Below, one piece after another: positions 8,629-17,589 of a stretch of 64,000 nt of DNA. Location of the stretch: contig NZ_JACHMY010000001.1 of NCBI RefSeq assembly GCF_014205135.1, positions 806,001-870,000 of the forward strand, in the 5' to 3' direction. Origin of the DNA: Kribbella italica (lineage in GTDB: Bacteria; Actinomycetota; Actinomycetes; Propionibacteriales; Kribbellaceae). A program made the position numbers and the translations under genes. Under the pieces are notes generated by a model, which did not search any database, was not told the origin of the DNA, and saw only the letters and a list, made by a program, of their open reading frames with translations. Position 1 is the stretch's first letter. Each line of letters begins with the position of its first letter.

Positions 8629-9053
8629 AGGTTCCTCCGTGGGTCAACAGGTCGGCGGGCGGCCCCGGGTCGCGGAGTTCCGGCCCGGCGTCATCTTGTC
8701 ACCGAGCGCGCGGTGCGTCGTGCCCGGGCTCGCCGTACGGCGGCTGCTGTTTGCCGGCGCGTCCGCTCAGGGTGCCGAGCGGCGGTCCGGTGTCCGGCGA
8801 GGCGGCTGAGCGAAGTGAGACGCCGTCCGAACTTCTTCGGCCGGGACCGCGTCGTACTCAGCAGCCCGTACGACGGGCCGTCCGGAGGCGGGGGTCCTCG
8901 GGGGACCGGACGGTTCGGGAGCCACGTGCGGCCGCGGTCGTGGCCGTCCTCGGCGAGGAGGACGGCGGCAGCGAGGGGTGGCCGCGGCGGCACGTGGTGG
9001 GCGCGCTCCGTTGGATCGGCGACGAATTTGCACGAATAGGGGACACTTTGTCC
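8629..9053. other. 425-bp divergent intergenic region
   Basis: This lies between lpdA (leftward) and the small gene at 9054 (rightward) and must hold both promoters. I see no gene with coding character. A perfect 9-bp inverted repeat, GCCGTCCTC/GAGGACGGC, lies at 8943-8966. An AT-richer stretch just before 9054 (GAATTTGCACGAATAGGGG) is a plausible promoter region, but no clear -35/-10 pair can be assigned. Confidence 0.4.
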
Positions 9054-9371
9054 ATGAAGTGGTTCGGTCGCCGGCAGAAGCCCGGCACGTTGCGCAAGTC
9101 GGACAACCCCGACCAGGCGCATCTGCGCGAGTTCGTCCAGACGCGGCAGGGCGTCGAGGGGTTCGTCGAGCCGCGTACCGCCGTCACGGAGTACACGATG
9201 CTCCTGGTCGCCGTCGACGGCGAGTGGACCCGGCGCCGGGTGCCCTCCGTCGAGTGGGCGCACACCTTTGCCAACAAGCTGGGGATCCCGTCGTACGACG
9301 CGGCCGTGGTGGGGTACCCGCCGCGGATGCGTGAGTACAACGCCCGCCAGAAGAAGAACGGGCTGGCTTAG
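9054..9371 (+). CDS. Conserved hypothetical protein, 105 aa
   Basis: This is a small soluble protein beginning MKWFGRRQKPGTLR, with a VEPRTAVTEYTMLLVAVDGEW strand region and a basic C-terminus (MREYNARQKK). There is no signal peptide or membrane helix. The alternating hydrophobic pattern suggests a compact alpha/beta fold. The family is not named with confidence, though related small proteins beside lpdA are, as I recall, common in Nocardioidaceae-like genomes. ATG 9054 is the start after which the translation looks protein-like; longer in-frame starts upstream are Arg-rich and unlikely. Confidence 0.7.
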   Translation: MKWFGRRQKPGTLRKSDNPDQAHLREFVQTRQGVEGFVEPRTAVTEYTMLLVAVDGEWTRRRVPSVEWAHTFANKLGIPSYDAAVVGYPPRMREYNARQKKNGLA

Positions 9372-9383
9372 CGGTCCGGCGGG

Positions 9384-10163
9384 CTAGAGGATCGGCACGC
9401 GTTGGCGGGTTGAAGCAGCCAGCTCGGTGTCGACCGTGCCCAGCAACAGGCCGGGCTCCGAGCCGAGCCGCGCGTTCACCCGTCCCAGCGGGTCGGCGAG
9501 CACGCTCCGCCCGATGCCCAGCGGATCAGTCCCGGCCGGCGGAGTCCACGCCTGGTCGCACGCCAGCAGCCAGGCCTGCGCGTCCGACGCGCGTGCCCGG
9601 GTCAGCAGGTCCCACTGCTCCTCCTTGCCCGGCCCGGCGCCCCACGAAGCCGGTACGACGAGCAGCTCCGCGCCCAGCCGCCCCAGCGCGCTGAACTGGT
9701 CCGCGAACCGCAGGTCGTAGCAGGTCGCCAGCCCGACGGTCACGCCCCGAAGGGCGAACGTCACCAGCTCCTTGCCAGGGGCAACCAGATCCGACTCCCG
9801 CGAGCCGAAGGCGTCGTACAGGTGGATCTTCCGGTACGACGCCTCGACGCCCGGCCCGGTCGCCAGCAGCGTGTTGAACACCCGCCCGTCGGCCGACGGC
9901 TCGAACAGCCCCGCGACGACGACCACGCCGGTCTCCTCGGCGACCTTGCGCAGCCCGGTCGCGAACGGCCCGTCGAGCGGCTCGGCCACCGCCCGCAGGT
10001 CGCTCCCGAACGCCGCGAGCGTCGCCTCCGGCAGCGCGACCAGTTCGGCCCCGGCGTCAGCGGCCCGGCGTACGGCGTCGGTCGCACCGGCTAGATTGGC
10101 GACCGGGTCAGCGCCGGCCAGGATCTGGGCGGCGGCGACCCGCAGCGTGGACACAGATGTCAT
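9384..10163 (-). CDS. Carbon-nitrogen hydrolase (nitrilase superfamily amidase)
   Basis: This 259-residue enzyme hydrolyses a C-N bond in an amide or similar substrate. The family triad is complete: Glu46 (LPEATLAAFG), Lys112 (YRKIHLYDAFG) and Cys148 (LATCYDLRF). The YRKIHLYDAFG stretch resembles the NIT2/omega-amidase branch, but the substrate is open. ATG 10163 has GGAGG just upstream. It is divergent from the GntR gene across a 28-base gap holding a TGTATACA palindrome, so it is probably controlled by that regulator. Together with the transporter and DUF2848/cupin genes it suggests use of an amide or organic acid. Confidence 0.87.
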   Translation of the reverse strand: MTSVSTLRVAAAQILAGADPVANLAGATDAVRRAADAGAELVALPEATLAAFGSDLRAVAEPLDGPFATGLRKVAEETGVVVVAGLFEPSADGRVFNTLLATGPGVEASYRKIHLYDAFGSRESDLVAPGKELVTFALRGVTVGLATCYDLRFADQFSALGRLGAELLVVPASWGAGPGKEEQWDLLTRARASDAQAWLLACDQAWTPPAGTDPLGIGRSVLADPLGRVNARLGSEPGLLLGTVDTELAASTRQRVPIL

Positions 10164-10177
10164 GAACCCTCCAAGGC

Positions 10178-10185
10178 TGTATACA
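10178..10185. promoter_or_regulatory. Candidate GntR operator TGTATACA
   Basis: A perfect 8-bp palindrome lies in the 28-base gap between the divergent hydrolase and GntR starts. GntR-family (FadR-type) operators typically have a GTnnAC-like core. The core GTATACA is repeated at 12258-12264 before the transporter and DUF2848 genes. Confidence 0.55.
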
Positions 10186-10191
10186 TTGAGT

Positions 10192-10830
10192 ATGCAATTG
10201 AGTGGGGACTCCGGCCGCGACCGCGCCTACCAGTATCTGCGGGGGACCGTGCTGAGCGACCCCGCGGTCTCCGGCACGTTCATCAACGAGCAGGCCGTCG
10301 CGACCGAGGTCGGGGTCTCCCGGACGCCGGTCCGCGAGGCGCTGCTGATGCTGGCGGCCGAGGACCTGGTGCAGCTGGTCCCGCACCGCGGCGCGTTCGT
10401 CGCGCCGGTGCCGGGCCGGGAGATCGCCGAGATGATGCAGGCCCGCGGGGTGATCGAGTGCTGGGCGGCGACGAGCTGCCAGGCGGCCGGTACGGCGCCG
10501 GTCGCGTTGATGTCCGAGGTCCTGGAGGAGCAGCGCTCGATCGTGGAGTCCGGCGATGCCAGGGAGTTCATCGAGCTGGACAGCCAGTTCCACGCGCTGC
10601 TGATCGGGGCGACCGGCAACTCGGTGCTCATTCGCCTGTACGACAGCCTGCGGGCACGGCACGTGCTGCTGGGCGTGGTTGCGCTCCGGCGCAGTGCCAC
10701 CCGTCGCCAGGAAGTCCTGACCGAGCACCAGGCCATCGTGGACGGCCTGGCCTCCGGCGACACCGCGGCAGCCGAGGCGGCGATCCTCCGCCACCTCGAC
10801 ACCACCGGCCGCATCCTCATGCACGGCTGA
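10192..10830 (+). CDS. GntR-family transcriptional regulator (FCD/FadR subfamily)
   Basis: This 212-residue regulator has an N-terminal winged helix (about 8-75, with the VSRTPVREALLMLAAEDLV helix) and a C-terminal all-helical FCD ligand domain (about 85-205) with the family metal-binding type residues (ELDSQFHALL, HQAIVDGL). FCD domains usually sense small organic acids. Translation begins at ATG 10192 inside the operator-bearing gap, so autoregulation is likely. Its stop is 1 base from that of the transporter on the opposite strand, and no hairpin separates these convergent genes. Confidence 0.9.
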   Translation: MQLSGDSGRDRAYQYLRGTVLSDPAVSGTFINEQAVATEVGVSRTPVREALLMLAAEDLVQLVPHRGAFVAPVPGREIAEMMQARGVIECWAATSCQAAGTAPVALMSEVLEEQRSIVESGDAREFIELDSQFHALLIGATGNSVLIRLYDSLRARHVLLGVVALRRSATRRQEVLTEHQAIVDGLASGDTAAAEAAILRHLDTTGRILMHG

Positions 10831-10831
10831 G

Positions 10832-12220
10832 TCATGCCGTAGCCACAGCGTCCTGCGGGCCGGCTTCGACGTCGTCCTGGACCGCTCGGCCCAAGCGCAG
10901 CCCGACCAGTGTCACCACGCACGCCACCACGATGTACGCCGCGATCACGTACCCCGTACCGGCCTTGGCCAGGAAGTACGTGAACGCCAGTGGCGCTAAG
11001 GCTCCGCCGATGACGCCCGCGAAGGTGTACGCGAGTGAGCTGCCGGTGTAGCGCAGCCGGGCGGTGAACTGCTCGGACACGAACGCCGCCTGCGGCCCGT
11101 ACATCAGCGAGTGGAACACCAGCCCGATCACCACACCGGGCAGCACGGTCGCCAGCGACGACGCGATGGCGAAGAACACCACGCTCCACACCGCCCCGCC
11201 GACCGCACCGATCCCGTAGATCAGCCGGCGCCCATACCGGTCGGACAGCCAGCCCGACAGCGGGATCAGCCCGACCTGGAACGCCGAGCCGACCAGTACG
11301 GCGGTCACTGCCTGGCCGCGGCTCATGTCGAGCTCCTGCGTCGCGTAGGTCAGCACGAACACGGCGAACATCGCGTAGAGCACGTCCGGCCCGACCCGCG
11401 CCAGGATGGCCGCCACCAGCCCGCGGCCCTGCGTCCGCAGCACCTCGGTGACCGGCGCGGTCGGCCGGTCGCCGCGCGCCTCCAACTCCTTGAACACCGG
11501 AGTCTCCTCCAGCTTGGTCCGGATCAGCAGACCGAACCCGACCAGTACGGCGGACAGCAGGAACGCGACCCGCCAGCCCCAGCTCAGGAACGCGTCCTCG
11601 GACAGTGCGCCGGCCAGCACAGCCAGCACGCCGTTGGCCATCAGCGTGCCCAGCGGCGGCCCCACCTGCGCGGCCGACGCCCAGAAGCCGCGCTGGCCGG
11701 CCTGGCTGAACTCACTGCTGAGCAGGACGGCTCCGCCCCACTCACCGCCGACTCCGACGCCCTGCACGAAGCGCAGGAACACCAGCAGGGTCGGCGCGAT
11801 CGCACCGGCCTGGGCGTGTGTCGGGAGCAGTCCGATGAAGAAGGTGGCGACGCCGATCAGCAGCAGGGTCGCGACGAGCACGCGCTTGCGGCCGATGACG
11901 TCGCCCAGCCGGCCGAAGAAGATCCCGCCGAGCGGGCGGGCGACGTACCCCACGGCATACGTCGCGAAGGCCTGCAGGGTTCCGGTCAGCGGGTCGCTGC
12001 CGGGGAAGAACAGGTCGCCGAAGACGAGCGCGGCGGCGGAGCTGTAGACGGCGAAGTCGTACCACTCCAGCGACGTGCCGGACAGGCTCGCGGCGAAGGC
12101 CTTGTACAGACTCCGGCGATCGCCCTGAGCCGCGGCGGGCGGGTGCTGCGGGCCGGGGGCGACCGGCGTGGAGCCGGTGGGCGGTGAGCCGTCGGGCGTC
12201 TTGCCTGTGGGCGTCGGCAT
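10832..12220 (-). CDS. MFS transporter, metabolite:H+ symporter (MHS) family
   Basis: This is a 462-residue twelve-helix transporter of the proline/betaine/alpha-ketoglutarate/shikimate permease type. The N-terminal signature SLSGTSLEWYDFAVYSSAAA and the loop GRLGDVIGRKRVL are characteristic. ATG 12220 is fixed by AAGGAGG eight bases upstream; the upstream reading is the divergent promoter. The substrate is probably an organic acid or zwitterion. It is divergent from the DUF2848 gene, with GTATACA in the shared 88-base gap. Confidence 0.9.
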   Translation of the reverse strand: MPTPTGKTPDGSPPTGSTPVAPGPQHPPAAAQGDRRSLYKAFAASLSGTSLEWYDFAVYSSAAALVFGDLFFPGSDPLTGTLQAFATYAVGYVARPLGGIFFGRLGDVIGRKRVLVATLLLIGVATFFIGLLPTHAQAGAIAPTLLVFLRFVQGVGVGGEWGGAVLLSSEFSQAGQRGFWASAAQVGPPLGTLMANGVLAVLAGALSEDAFLSWGWRVAFLLSAVLVGFGLLIRTKLEETPVFKELEARGDRPTAPVTEVLRTQGRGLVAAILARVGPDVLYAMFAVFVLTYATQELDMSRGQAVTAVLVGSAFQVGLIPLSGWLSDRYGRRLIYGIGAVGGAVWSVVFFAIASSLATVLPGVVIGLVFHSLMYGPQAAFVSEQFTARLRYTGSSLAYTFAGVIGGALAPLAFTYFLAKAGTGYVIAAYIVVACVVTLVGLRLGRAVQDDVEAGPQDAVATA

Positions 12221-12256
12221 CGATTGGACCTCCTTGGGACGATGCTCCATACTCGT

Positions 12257-12264
12257 CGTATACA
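12257..12264. promoter_or_regulatory. Second candidate GntR operator (CGTATACA)
   Basis: The heptamer GTATACA, identical to the core at 10179-10185, lies in the 88-base divergent gap between transporter and DUF2848 genes. This arrangement would let one GntR protein control all four transcription units of the locus. Confidence 0.5.
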
Positions 12265-12308
12265 ACGTGTTCACGCAAGCTGCCGCACGATAATCGGTGG
12301 AGGTTCTG

Positions 12309-12992
12309 ATGTCCCAGGTTCTGCGATTCACGCTCCCGGACGGGTCGGTGCGGGAGATCGAGGTGCGGTACGCCCTCAACGCCGGGTACGCCGGGCGCGA
12401 CACCGAGCAGGTTCAGCACCACGTCGACGAGCTGGCCGAGCTGGGTGTGCCTGCGCCGGGCCGGATCCCGACGCTCTACCCGCTGTCGGCGTCGCTGGTC
12501 AGCCGGCCGGAGGTGGTCCAGGTCGCGCACGGGCGGACGTCGGGGGAGGCGGAGTGGGCGCTGGTGGTCGGCGACGGGCCGGACGACCTGCTGCTGACTG
12601 TGGCGTGCGACCACACGGATCGGGCGCTGGAGGTGCACGGGGTCGCCTGGAGCAAGCAGACGGCGCCGGACGCGCTGGGCGATGTCGCGTGGCCGCTGGC
12701 GTCGGTGGAGGGGGAGCTGGATGCGTTCACGTTGAAGGCGTGGGTGCGGCACGGCGACGGGGAGCAGCTGATCCAGGACGGCACGCTGGCGCAGCTGCTG
12801 CCGCCGTCGTACTGGGTGAAGGAGTTGGGCGACCTGCTGCGGCCCGGGACGGTGCTGTTGAGTGGGACGATCCCGATGATCGCGGGGGTGGATCAGTTCG
12901 CCGACGCGTGGCGGGTGGAGCTCACCGACCCGCGCGGACTGACCAGCCGGATCGAGTACGCCGTCGAGCAGCTCGCCGCGGCGTGGGACTGA
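12309..12992 (+). CDS. DUF2848 family protein
   Basis: This 227-residue protein matches DUF2848 in length and in landmarks: a PAPGRIPTLYPLS stretch, GEAEWALV, the DHTDRALE motif, SKQTAPD and a C-terminal SGTIPMIAG loop. The last resembles fumarylacetoacetase-like folds. An enzyme acting on a small carboxylated substrate is plausible but unproven. ATG 12309 has GGAGG upstream and is preferred to GTG 12297. The cupin gene follows after 1 base, so the two are co-translated. Confidence 0.82.
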   Translation: MSQVLRFTLPDGSVREIEVRYALNAGYAGRDTEQVQHHVDELAELGVPAPGRIPTLYPLSASLVSRPEVVQVAHGRTSGEAEWALVVGDGPDDLLLTVACDHTDRALEVHGVAWSKQTAPDALGDVAWPLASVEGELDAFTLKAWVRHGDGEQLIQDGTLAQLLPPSYWVKELGDLLRPGTVLLSGTIPMIAGVDQFADAWRVELTDPRGLTSRIEYAVEQLAAAWD

Positions 12993-12993
12993 A

Positions 12994-13320
12994 ATGAAGG
13001 CTGAGCGCGAATTCTTTCCCGTGGACCAGGTCGAATGGACCGACGCCGGGAACGGCATCAGCCAACGGATCCTGAGCGAAGGACCCGAGGACAACCTCAC
13101 GCGGATCGCCCGCTGGGCTCCGGGGACGACGACCGACGAGGTGATCCGGCACGAGTACTTCGAGGAGGTCTACCTGCTGGAGGGCTCGCTGACGGATCTC
13201 ACGCTCCAGCGGACGTTCGGTCCAGGTGAGTACGCCGCGAGACACCCGGGGATGCCGCACGGCCCGTACAGCACGGACGAGGGCTGCACGATGCTGGAGA
13301 TCCGCTACCCGGCCGGGTAG
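12994..13320 (+). CDS. Small cupin-domain protein
   Basis: This 108-residue protein is a single cupin barrel. Candidate metal ligands lie in RHEYFEEVYLLEGSLTD (His/Glu) and in ARHPGMPHGPY (His). Such cupins can be small dioxygenases, isomerases or sensors. ATG 12994 lies 1 base after the DUF2848 stop. A strong hairpin follows at 13353. Confidence 0.82.
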   Translation: MKAEREFFPVDQVEWTDAGNGISQRILSEGPEDNLTRIARWAPGTTTDEVIRHEYFEEVYLLEGSLTDLTLQRTFGPGEYAARHPGMPHGPYSTDEGCTMLEIRYPAG

Positions 13321-13352
13321 GAAGGGTCCAGCTGCCCGCGCGCCGACTGCCG

Positions 13353-13380
13353 TCCCGGCGCGCTGGTGAGCGCGCCGGGA
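13353..13380. terminator. Bidirectional terminator between cupin gene and pepA
   Basis: Perfect 12-bp arms TCCCGGCGCGCT and AGCGCGCCGGGA surround the loop GGTG. The hairpin lies between two convergent genes and can serve both. Confidence 0.8.
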
Positions 13381-13389
13381 CAAGTCAGC

Positions 13390-14883
13390 TCAGCTGGCTG
13401 CGGCGGCGAGCTCGACCAGGGTGCGGACCGAGTAGCCGGTGCCGCCGGTGTGGGTGTAGCCCGACGGGCCGCCGTCGTTGAAGGCGGGGCCGGCGACGTC
13501 GAGGTGGACCCAGTCGATGCCCTCGGCAACGAAGTCGCCGAGGAAGGCGGCTGCGGCGAGGGCGCCGCCCCACGGCTCGCCGGTGATGTTGGCCAGGTCG
13601 GCGACCTTCGAGTGCGAGCGCAGCTTGTCCAGCATCTCGGCCGGGATCGGCAGCGGCCACATCGCCTCGCCGGCCGCGAGCGCGGCGTCGACGACCCGGT
13701 CGCGGGCGGTGTCGGTGTTCGCGAACGCACCGGCCACCTTGGTGCCCAGGGCAACGACACAGGCACCGGTCAGTGTCGCCACGTCGACGATCAGGTCGGG
13801 CTCGTCCTCGGACGCGCGGACCAGCGCGTCACCCAGCACCAGCCGGCCCTCGGCGTCGGTGTTCAGCACCTCGACCGTCTTGCCGCCGTACATGGTCAGG
13901 ACGTCGGACGGCCGCGCCGCCGAGCCCGACGGCATGTTCTCGGCCATCGCGGCGTACGTCGTGACCTGGACCGGCAGCCCGAGCCGCGCGATCGCGATCG
14001 TCGCGCCGACGACCGCGGCCGCGCCGGCCATGTCGGCCTTCATGCTGATCATCCCGGACGCCGTCTTCAGCGACAGGCCGCCCGAGTCGAACGTGATGCC
14101 CTTGCCGACGAACGCCAGGTGCGTGACCGGCTTCTTCGGCGTGTAGCTGAGCCGGATCAGCCGCGGCGGGTTGTCCGAGCCCTGGCCGACGCCGAGGATG
14201 CCGCCGTACCCGCCCTTGGCCAGGGCCTTCTCGTCCAGCACCTCGACCTTGACGCCGTACTCCTTGGCGAGCTTCTGCGTGTGCGCGGCGAACTCGGCCG
14301 GGTGCAGGTCCGAGGGCGGCATGTTCACCCAGTCGCGGACCTGGTGGACCGCGTCGGCGACCACCTGGGCGCGCTCCAGCGCCGCCTTGGCGTCCTTGTT
14401 GCGAGCCAGGTCGGTGAGCAGCGTCAGGTTGCCCGGGGCGTCGGACGAGGCCTCGGACTTGTAGGCGTTGAAGGAGTAGCGGCCGATCAGCGCGCCCTCG
14501 GCGACGGCCCGGACGCAGTCGGCGTCCGGCGTCGGCAGCGCGAACGCGACCGACTGCGCGGTCTTCGCGGCCCGGACGCCGACGCCCGCGGCGGTGCGCA
14601 GGTCCTCGGTCTTCAGCGCGCCGTCCGGCGCGGCACCGAGACCGACCGCGATCAGCGTGGCCGACTTGCCCGGCTTCGGGCCGGGAACCTTGGTGACCTC
14701 ACCGGCCTTGCCGGTGGCTCCGAGCCCGGACAGCACCTCCACCAGCCGGCCGTCGTACGCGGCGTTCAGCGACTCGGTGCCGGCCGGCAGCGCGACGCCG
14801 CCGTCGAGCTTGACGACACCGATGACGACGACGTCGGTCTTGACGCCGGCCGCATCTGACTTGCTCAGGGTGATGGTGCTCAC
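13390..14883 (-). CDS. pepA: Leucyl aminopeptidase (M17 family)
   Basis: This is a two-metal cytosolic aminopeptidase that removes N-terminal residues from peptides. Its 497 residues match the family length. The catalytic C-terminal domain shows [23 protein letters not shown] and the signature [15 protein letters not shown], carrying metal ligands and the active Lys/Arg. The start is GTG 14883 (VSTITLSK) with AAGGAGG 12 bases upstream; a longer reading to 15468 overlaps gcvT and is rejected. A peptide ABC importer lies downstream at 16.5-22.7 kb, though separately transcribed. Confidence 0.93.
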   Translation of the reverse strand: MSTITLSKSDAAGVKTDVVVIGVVKLDGGVALPAGTESLNAAYDGRLVEVLSGLGATGKAGEVTKVPGPKPGKSATLIAVGLGAAPDGALKTEDLRTAAGVGVRAAKTAQSVAFALPTPDADCVRAVAEGALIGRYSFNAYKSEASSDAPGNLTLLTDLARNKDAKAALERAQVVADAVHQVRDWVNMPPSDLHPAEFAAHTQKLAKEYGVKVEVLDEKALAKGGYGGILGVGQGSDNPPRLIRLSYTPKKPVTHLAFVGKGITFDSGGLSLKTASGMISMKADMAGAAAVVGATIAIARLGLPVQVTTYAAMAENMPSGSAARPSDVLTMYGGKTVEVLNTDAEGRLVLGDALVRASEDEPDLIVDVATLTGACVVALGTKVAGAFANTDTARDRVVDAALAAGEAMWPLPIPAEMLDKLRSHSKVADLANITGEPWGGALAAAAFLGDFVAEGIDWVHLDVAGPAFNDGGPSGYTHTGGTGYSVRTLVELAAAAS

Positions 14884-14933
14884 GAAATCCTCAGTCCTCC
14901 TTGACCGGATGGCAGGTGCGCCGGTCGTGACGG

Positions 14934-14963
14934 TACGTGAATGCTGCGTCAGCATGCTACGTG
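14934..14963. promoter_or_regulatory. Inverted repeat in the pepA/gcvT divergent gap
   Basis: ATGCTG (14941-14946) and CAGCAT (14950-14955) pair around CGT, and ACGT occurs on both flanks. It sits midway between the divergent pepA and gcvT starts and could be an operator. No glycine-riboswitch core was found upstream of gcvT. Confidence 0.3.
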
Positions 14964-15052
14964 GGAGCGTGGCGGGAGATGCGTGCCACACCATCGAGGC
15001 TGCCCCATCGGGCGATCCCGCGCCGGTAGGGCGGTCCGGTAGGTTCCGCTGC

Positions 15053-16147
15053 ATGACCAGCTTGAAGAAGTCCCCGCTGCACGAGCGGCACGTCGCCCTG
15101 GGAGCCAAGTTCGCCGAGTTCGGTGGCTGGGAGATGCCCCTGGAGTACGGCGGGGTGGTGGCCGAGCACACCGCCGTCCGGACGTCGGTCGGCGTCTTCG
15201 ACGTCAGCCACCTGGGCAAGGCGACGGTCAAGGGGCCGGGCGCCGCGGCGTACGTGAACTCCTGCCTGACCAACGACCTGGGCAAGATCGGGCCCGGCCA
15301 GGCGCAGTACACGCTGTGCTGTGCCGAGGACGGCGGCGTGGTCGACGACCTGATCGCGTACCTGCACGCGGACGACGACGTGTTCCTGATCCCGAACGCG
15401 GCGAACACGGCCGAGGTCGTCCGCCGGCTCGCCGAGCAGGCGCCGGACGGGGTCGTGGTGACCAACACCCACGACGACTACGCGATCCTCGCCGTCCAGG
15501 GCACGCACTCCGACGACGTCGTCGCCGCGATCGGGCTGCCGACGGGCCACGACTACATGGCCTTCGCCGTCGCGGACTTCGCCGGTACGCCGGTCGTGGT
15601 GTGCCGCACGGGCTACACGGGTGAGCGCGGCTACGAGCTGGTCGTACCGAACGACGCCGCCGTCGCGGTGTTCGACGCCTTGCTGACCGCGGGGGAGCAG
15701 TACGGAATCGTGCCGGCCGGTCTGGGCGCGCGCGACACGCTGCGGACCGAGATGGGGTACCCGCTGCACGGGCAGGACATCTCGCCGGAGATCACGCCGG
15801 TGCAGGCGCGTTCGGGCTGGGCGGTCGGCTGGAAGAAGGAGCACTTCTGGGGCGACGCCGCCCTACGCGCCGAGAAGGAGGCCGGCCCGCGGCGCATCCT
15901 CCGCGGCCTGCGCGCCGTCGGCCGCGGCATCCCCCGCCCGCACATGACGGTCGCCGGCGCCGACGGCCCGCTGGGTGAGGTCACCTCGGGCACCTTCTCC
16001 CCGACCCTGAAGAAGGGCATCGCCCTCGCCCTGCTCGACGCCACCGTCAAGGAAGGCGACCAGGTCACCGTCGACATCCGCGGCCGCCAGGAGCCCTTCG
16101 AGGTCGTCAAGCCCCCCTTCGTCACCGTCAACGTCCGCCAGGACTGA
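15053..16147 (+). CDS. gcvT: Aminomethyltransferase, glycine cleavage T protein
   Basis: GcvT transfers the aminomethyl carbon from lipoylated GcvH to tetrahydrofolate, releasing ammonia. The 364-residue protein has the expected length, with N-terminal [20 protein letters not shown], the folate-domain stretch [20 protein letters not shown] and the C-terminal barrel. ATG 15053 is chosen because similarity to the family starts there. gcvH and gcvP are not in the window. It is another lipoate-dependent enzyme near lipB and lpdA. Confidence 0.94.
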   Translation: MTSLKKSPLHERHVALGAKFAEFGGWEMPLEYGGVVAEHTAVRTSVGVFDVSHLGKATVKGPGAAAYVNSCLTNDLGKIGPGQAQYTLCCAEDGGVVDDLIAYLHADDDVFLIPNAANTAEVVRRLAEQAPDGVVVTNTHDDYAILAVQGTHSDDVVAAIGLPTGHDYMAFAVADFAGTPVVVCRTGYTGERGYELVVPNDAAVAVFDALLTAGEQYGIVPAGLGARDTLRTEMGYPLHGQDISPEITPVQARSGWAVGWKKEHFWGDAALRAEKEAGPRRILRGLRAVGRGIPRPHMTVAGADGPLGEVTSGTFSPTLKKGIALALLDATVKEGDQVTVDIRGRQEPFEVVKPPFVTVNVRQD

Positions 16148-16541
16148 CCGATGTAGTCGGTCGAAGCCGGCCGCCGGGCGAGCTGGTGACTCTTTGTCAT
16201 CATCGACCGAGCGGCCGGGTTCCTGCACTGTCTGTGACAATCTGGCACAAAATGGCCATTGTCGGTGCTGTGCCGCCGCAATTTGTGGACGATCGGTTGC
16301 GGAGCGTGAACATTCGTTCCGAATGTACCGCCCTGGTACTCGTTCCGGTAACGATTTGTACACTGCTGCAGGAAGCGGCTGGCAAGGTGCCGGAGTGTCG
16401 GGCAGGCTAGCGCGCGGTTGTGGCGGCGGTCGTTGTCAAGGGATTTCGGCTGCACGTAGTTCCACCCCAGGGCCTGGCCCGATCTACAGACCGTGGCCGG
16501 TCCCATCCCGGAATCTGGCTGACAGAGCTGACGGAGTGCGA
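16148..16541 (+). promoter_or_regulatory. 394-bp leader of the peptide ABC operon with inverted repeats
   Basis: This gap is noticeably less GC-rich than its surroundings (for example CTGGCACAAAATGGCC and CAATTTGTGG). It contains a perfect inverted repeat ACATTCG-TTC-CGAATGT at 16310-16326, followed by GTACC-GCCCT-GGTAC at 16325-16339. TACACT near 16359 is a possible -10, but no matching -35 is clear. These are the expected places for the operon promoter and operator. No gene with coding character is seen. Confidence 0.45.
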
Positions 16542-17549
16542 ATGAGCATCGGTTCACCCGACTCGACCGTAGGTGTCGAGGACCACCCGTCGTCGGCGGA
16601 GCCCGTACGCGACGCGAGTGTGGCGCACGGGAAATCGCCGACGCGGATCGCGATGGACCGGCTCCGCAAGGACCGGGTCGCGGTGATCTGTGTGTTCGTG
16701 GTGCTGTTCTTCGTCCTGATCGCGATCTTCGCGCCGCTGCTGACCAAGCTCGAGGGCGGCGACATCAGCACGTTCTCCCCGGACCTGGTCGACGAGTACG
16801 GCTTCCCGGTCATCGGCATCACCCCCGACCACTGGTTCGGGGTCGAGCCGAAGACCGGCCGGGACAACTTCGCCCGCTGGGTGTACGGCGCGCGCCCGTC
16901 GCTGATCGTCGCGTTCGTCGCGACGCTGTTCGGCACCGCCGTCGGCGTGGTGATGGGCCTGCTGGCCGGCTTCCTCGGCGGCTGGGTGGACCGGGTGATC
17001 TCCTGGATCATCGACTTCGTCCTCAGCCTGCCCTACCTGCTGTTCGCGATCGCGATGGTGCCGATCGTGGAGAACATGCGCGGCGGTTCGTTCAACCTGA
17101 CCCCGGACGAGCAGGCCTCGACCCGGTTCTTCGTGCTGATCTTCGTCCTGTCGTTCTTCGGCTGGGCGGGACTGGCGCGGATCATCCGCGGTGAGGTGCT
17201 GTCGCTGCGCGAGCGTGAGTTCGTGCTGGCCGCGAAGGCGATCGGTGTGCCGACGCGGCAGGTGCTGTTCAAGGAGCTGCTGCCGAACCTGGTCGCGCCG
17301 ATCGTGATCTCGGCGTCGCTGGCGCTGCCGGCGTACGTGACGGCCGAGGCAGGGCTCTCGTTCCTGGGCGTTGGACTGATCGAGCCGATCCCGTCGTGGG
17401 GTCAGACGATCGCCACCGCGACCAACTGGTTCAAGGCCGACCCGCTGTACCTGTGGCTGCCGGTGCTCGGCATCACGGCCCTCGTGCTGGCCCTCGCCCT
17501 CCTGGGCGATGCGGTCCGTGACGCCTTCGACCCGAAGACTCGCCGGTAG
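16542..17549 (+). CDS. Peptide ABC transporter permease, DppC/OppC type
   Basis: This 335-residue inner-membrane permease has an N-terminal cytoplasmic stretch, a first helix (VAVICVFVVLFFVLIAIFAP) and the BPD_transp_1 domain. The EAA loop typical of the family is seen around AAKAIGVPTRQVLFKELLPN, which contacts the ATPases. ATG 16542 has GGAG 7 bases upstream. It is the first gene of the five-gene operon; permease C before the binding protein is less usual than SBP-B-C-D-F. Confidence 0.9.
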   Translation: MSIGSPDSTVGVEDHPSSAEPVRDASVAHGKSPTRIAMDRLRKDRVAVICVFVVLFFVLIAIFAPLLTKLEGGDISTFSPDLVDEYGFPVIGITPDHWFGVEPKTGRDNFARWVYGARPSLIVAFVATLFGTAVGVVMGLLAGFLGGWVDRVISWIIDFVLSLPYLLFAIAMVPIVENMRGGSFNLTPDEQASTRFFVLIFVLSFFGWAGLARIIRGEVLSLREREFVLAAKAIGVPTRQVLFKELLPNLVAPIVISASLALPAYVTAEAGLSFLGVGLIEPIPSWGQTIATATNWFKADPLYLWLPVLGITALVLALALLGDAVRDAFDPKTRR

Positions 17550-17589
17550 CCCGGCGTTGCCCCAGCGGCAGAAAAGGAGAAAGACAACA

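Noticed and set aside
10832..12403. Longer N-terminus for the MHS transporter (start at 12403)
   Set aside because: It would run into the DUF2848 gene; AAGGAGG before ATG 12220 settles the start.
14884..15052. Glycine riboswitch upstream of gcvT
   Set aside because: I looked for the tandem glycine aptamer cores and saw none; only a simple inverted repeat is present.
13390..15468. Longer N-terminus for the aminopeptidase (start at 15468)
   Set aside because: It would overlap the divergent gcvT gene by over 400 bases; GTG 14883 has a good ribosome site and gives the normal family length.
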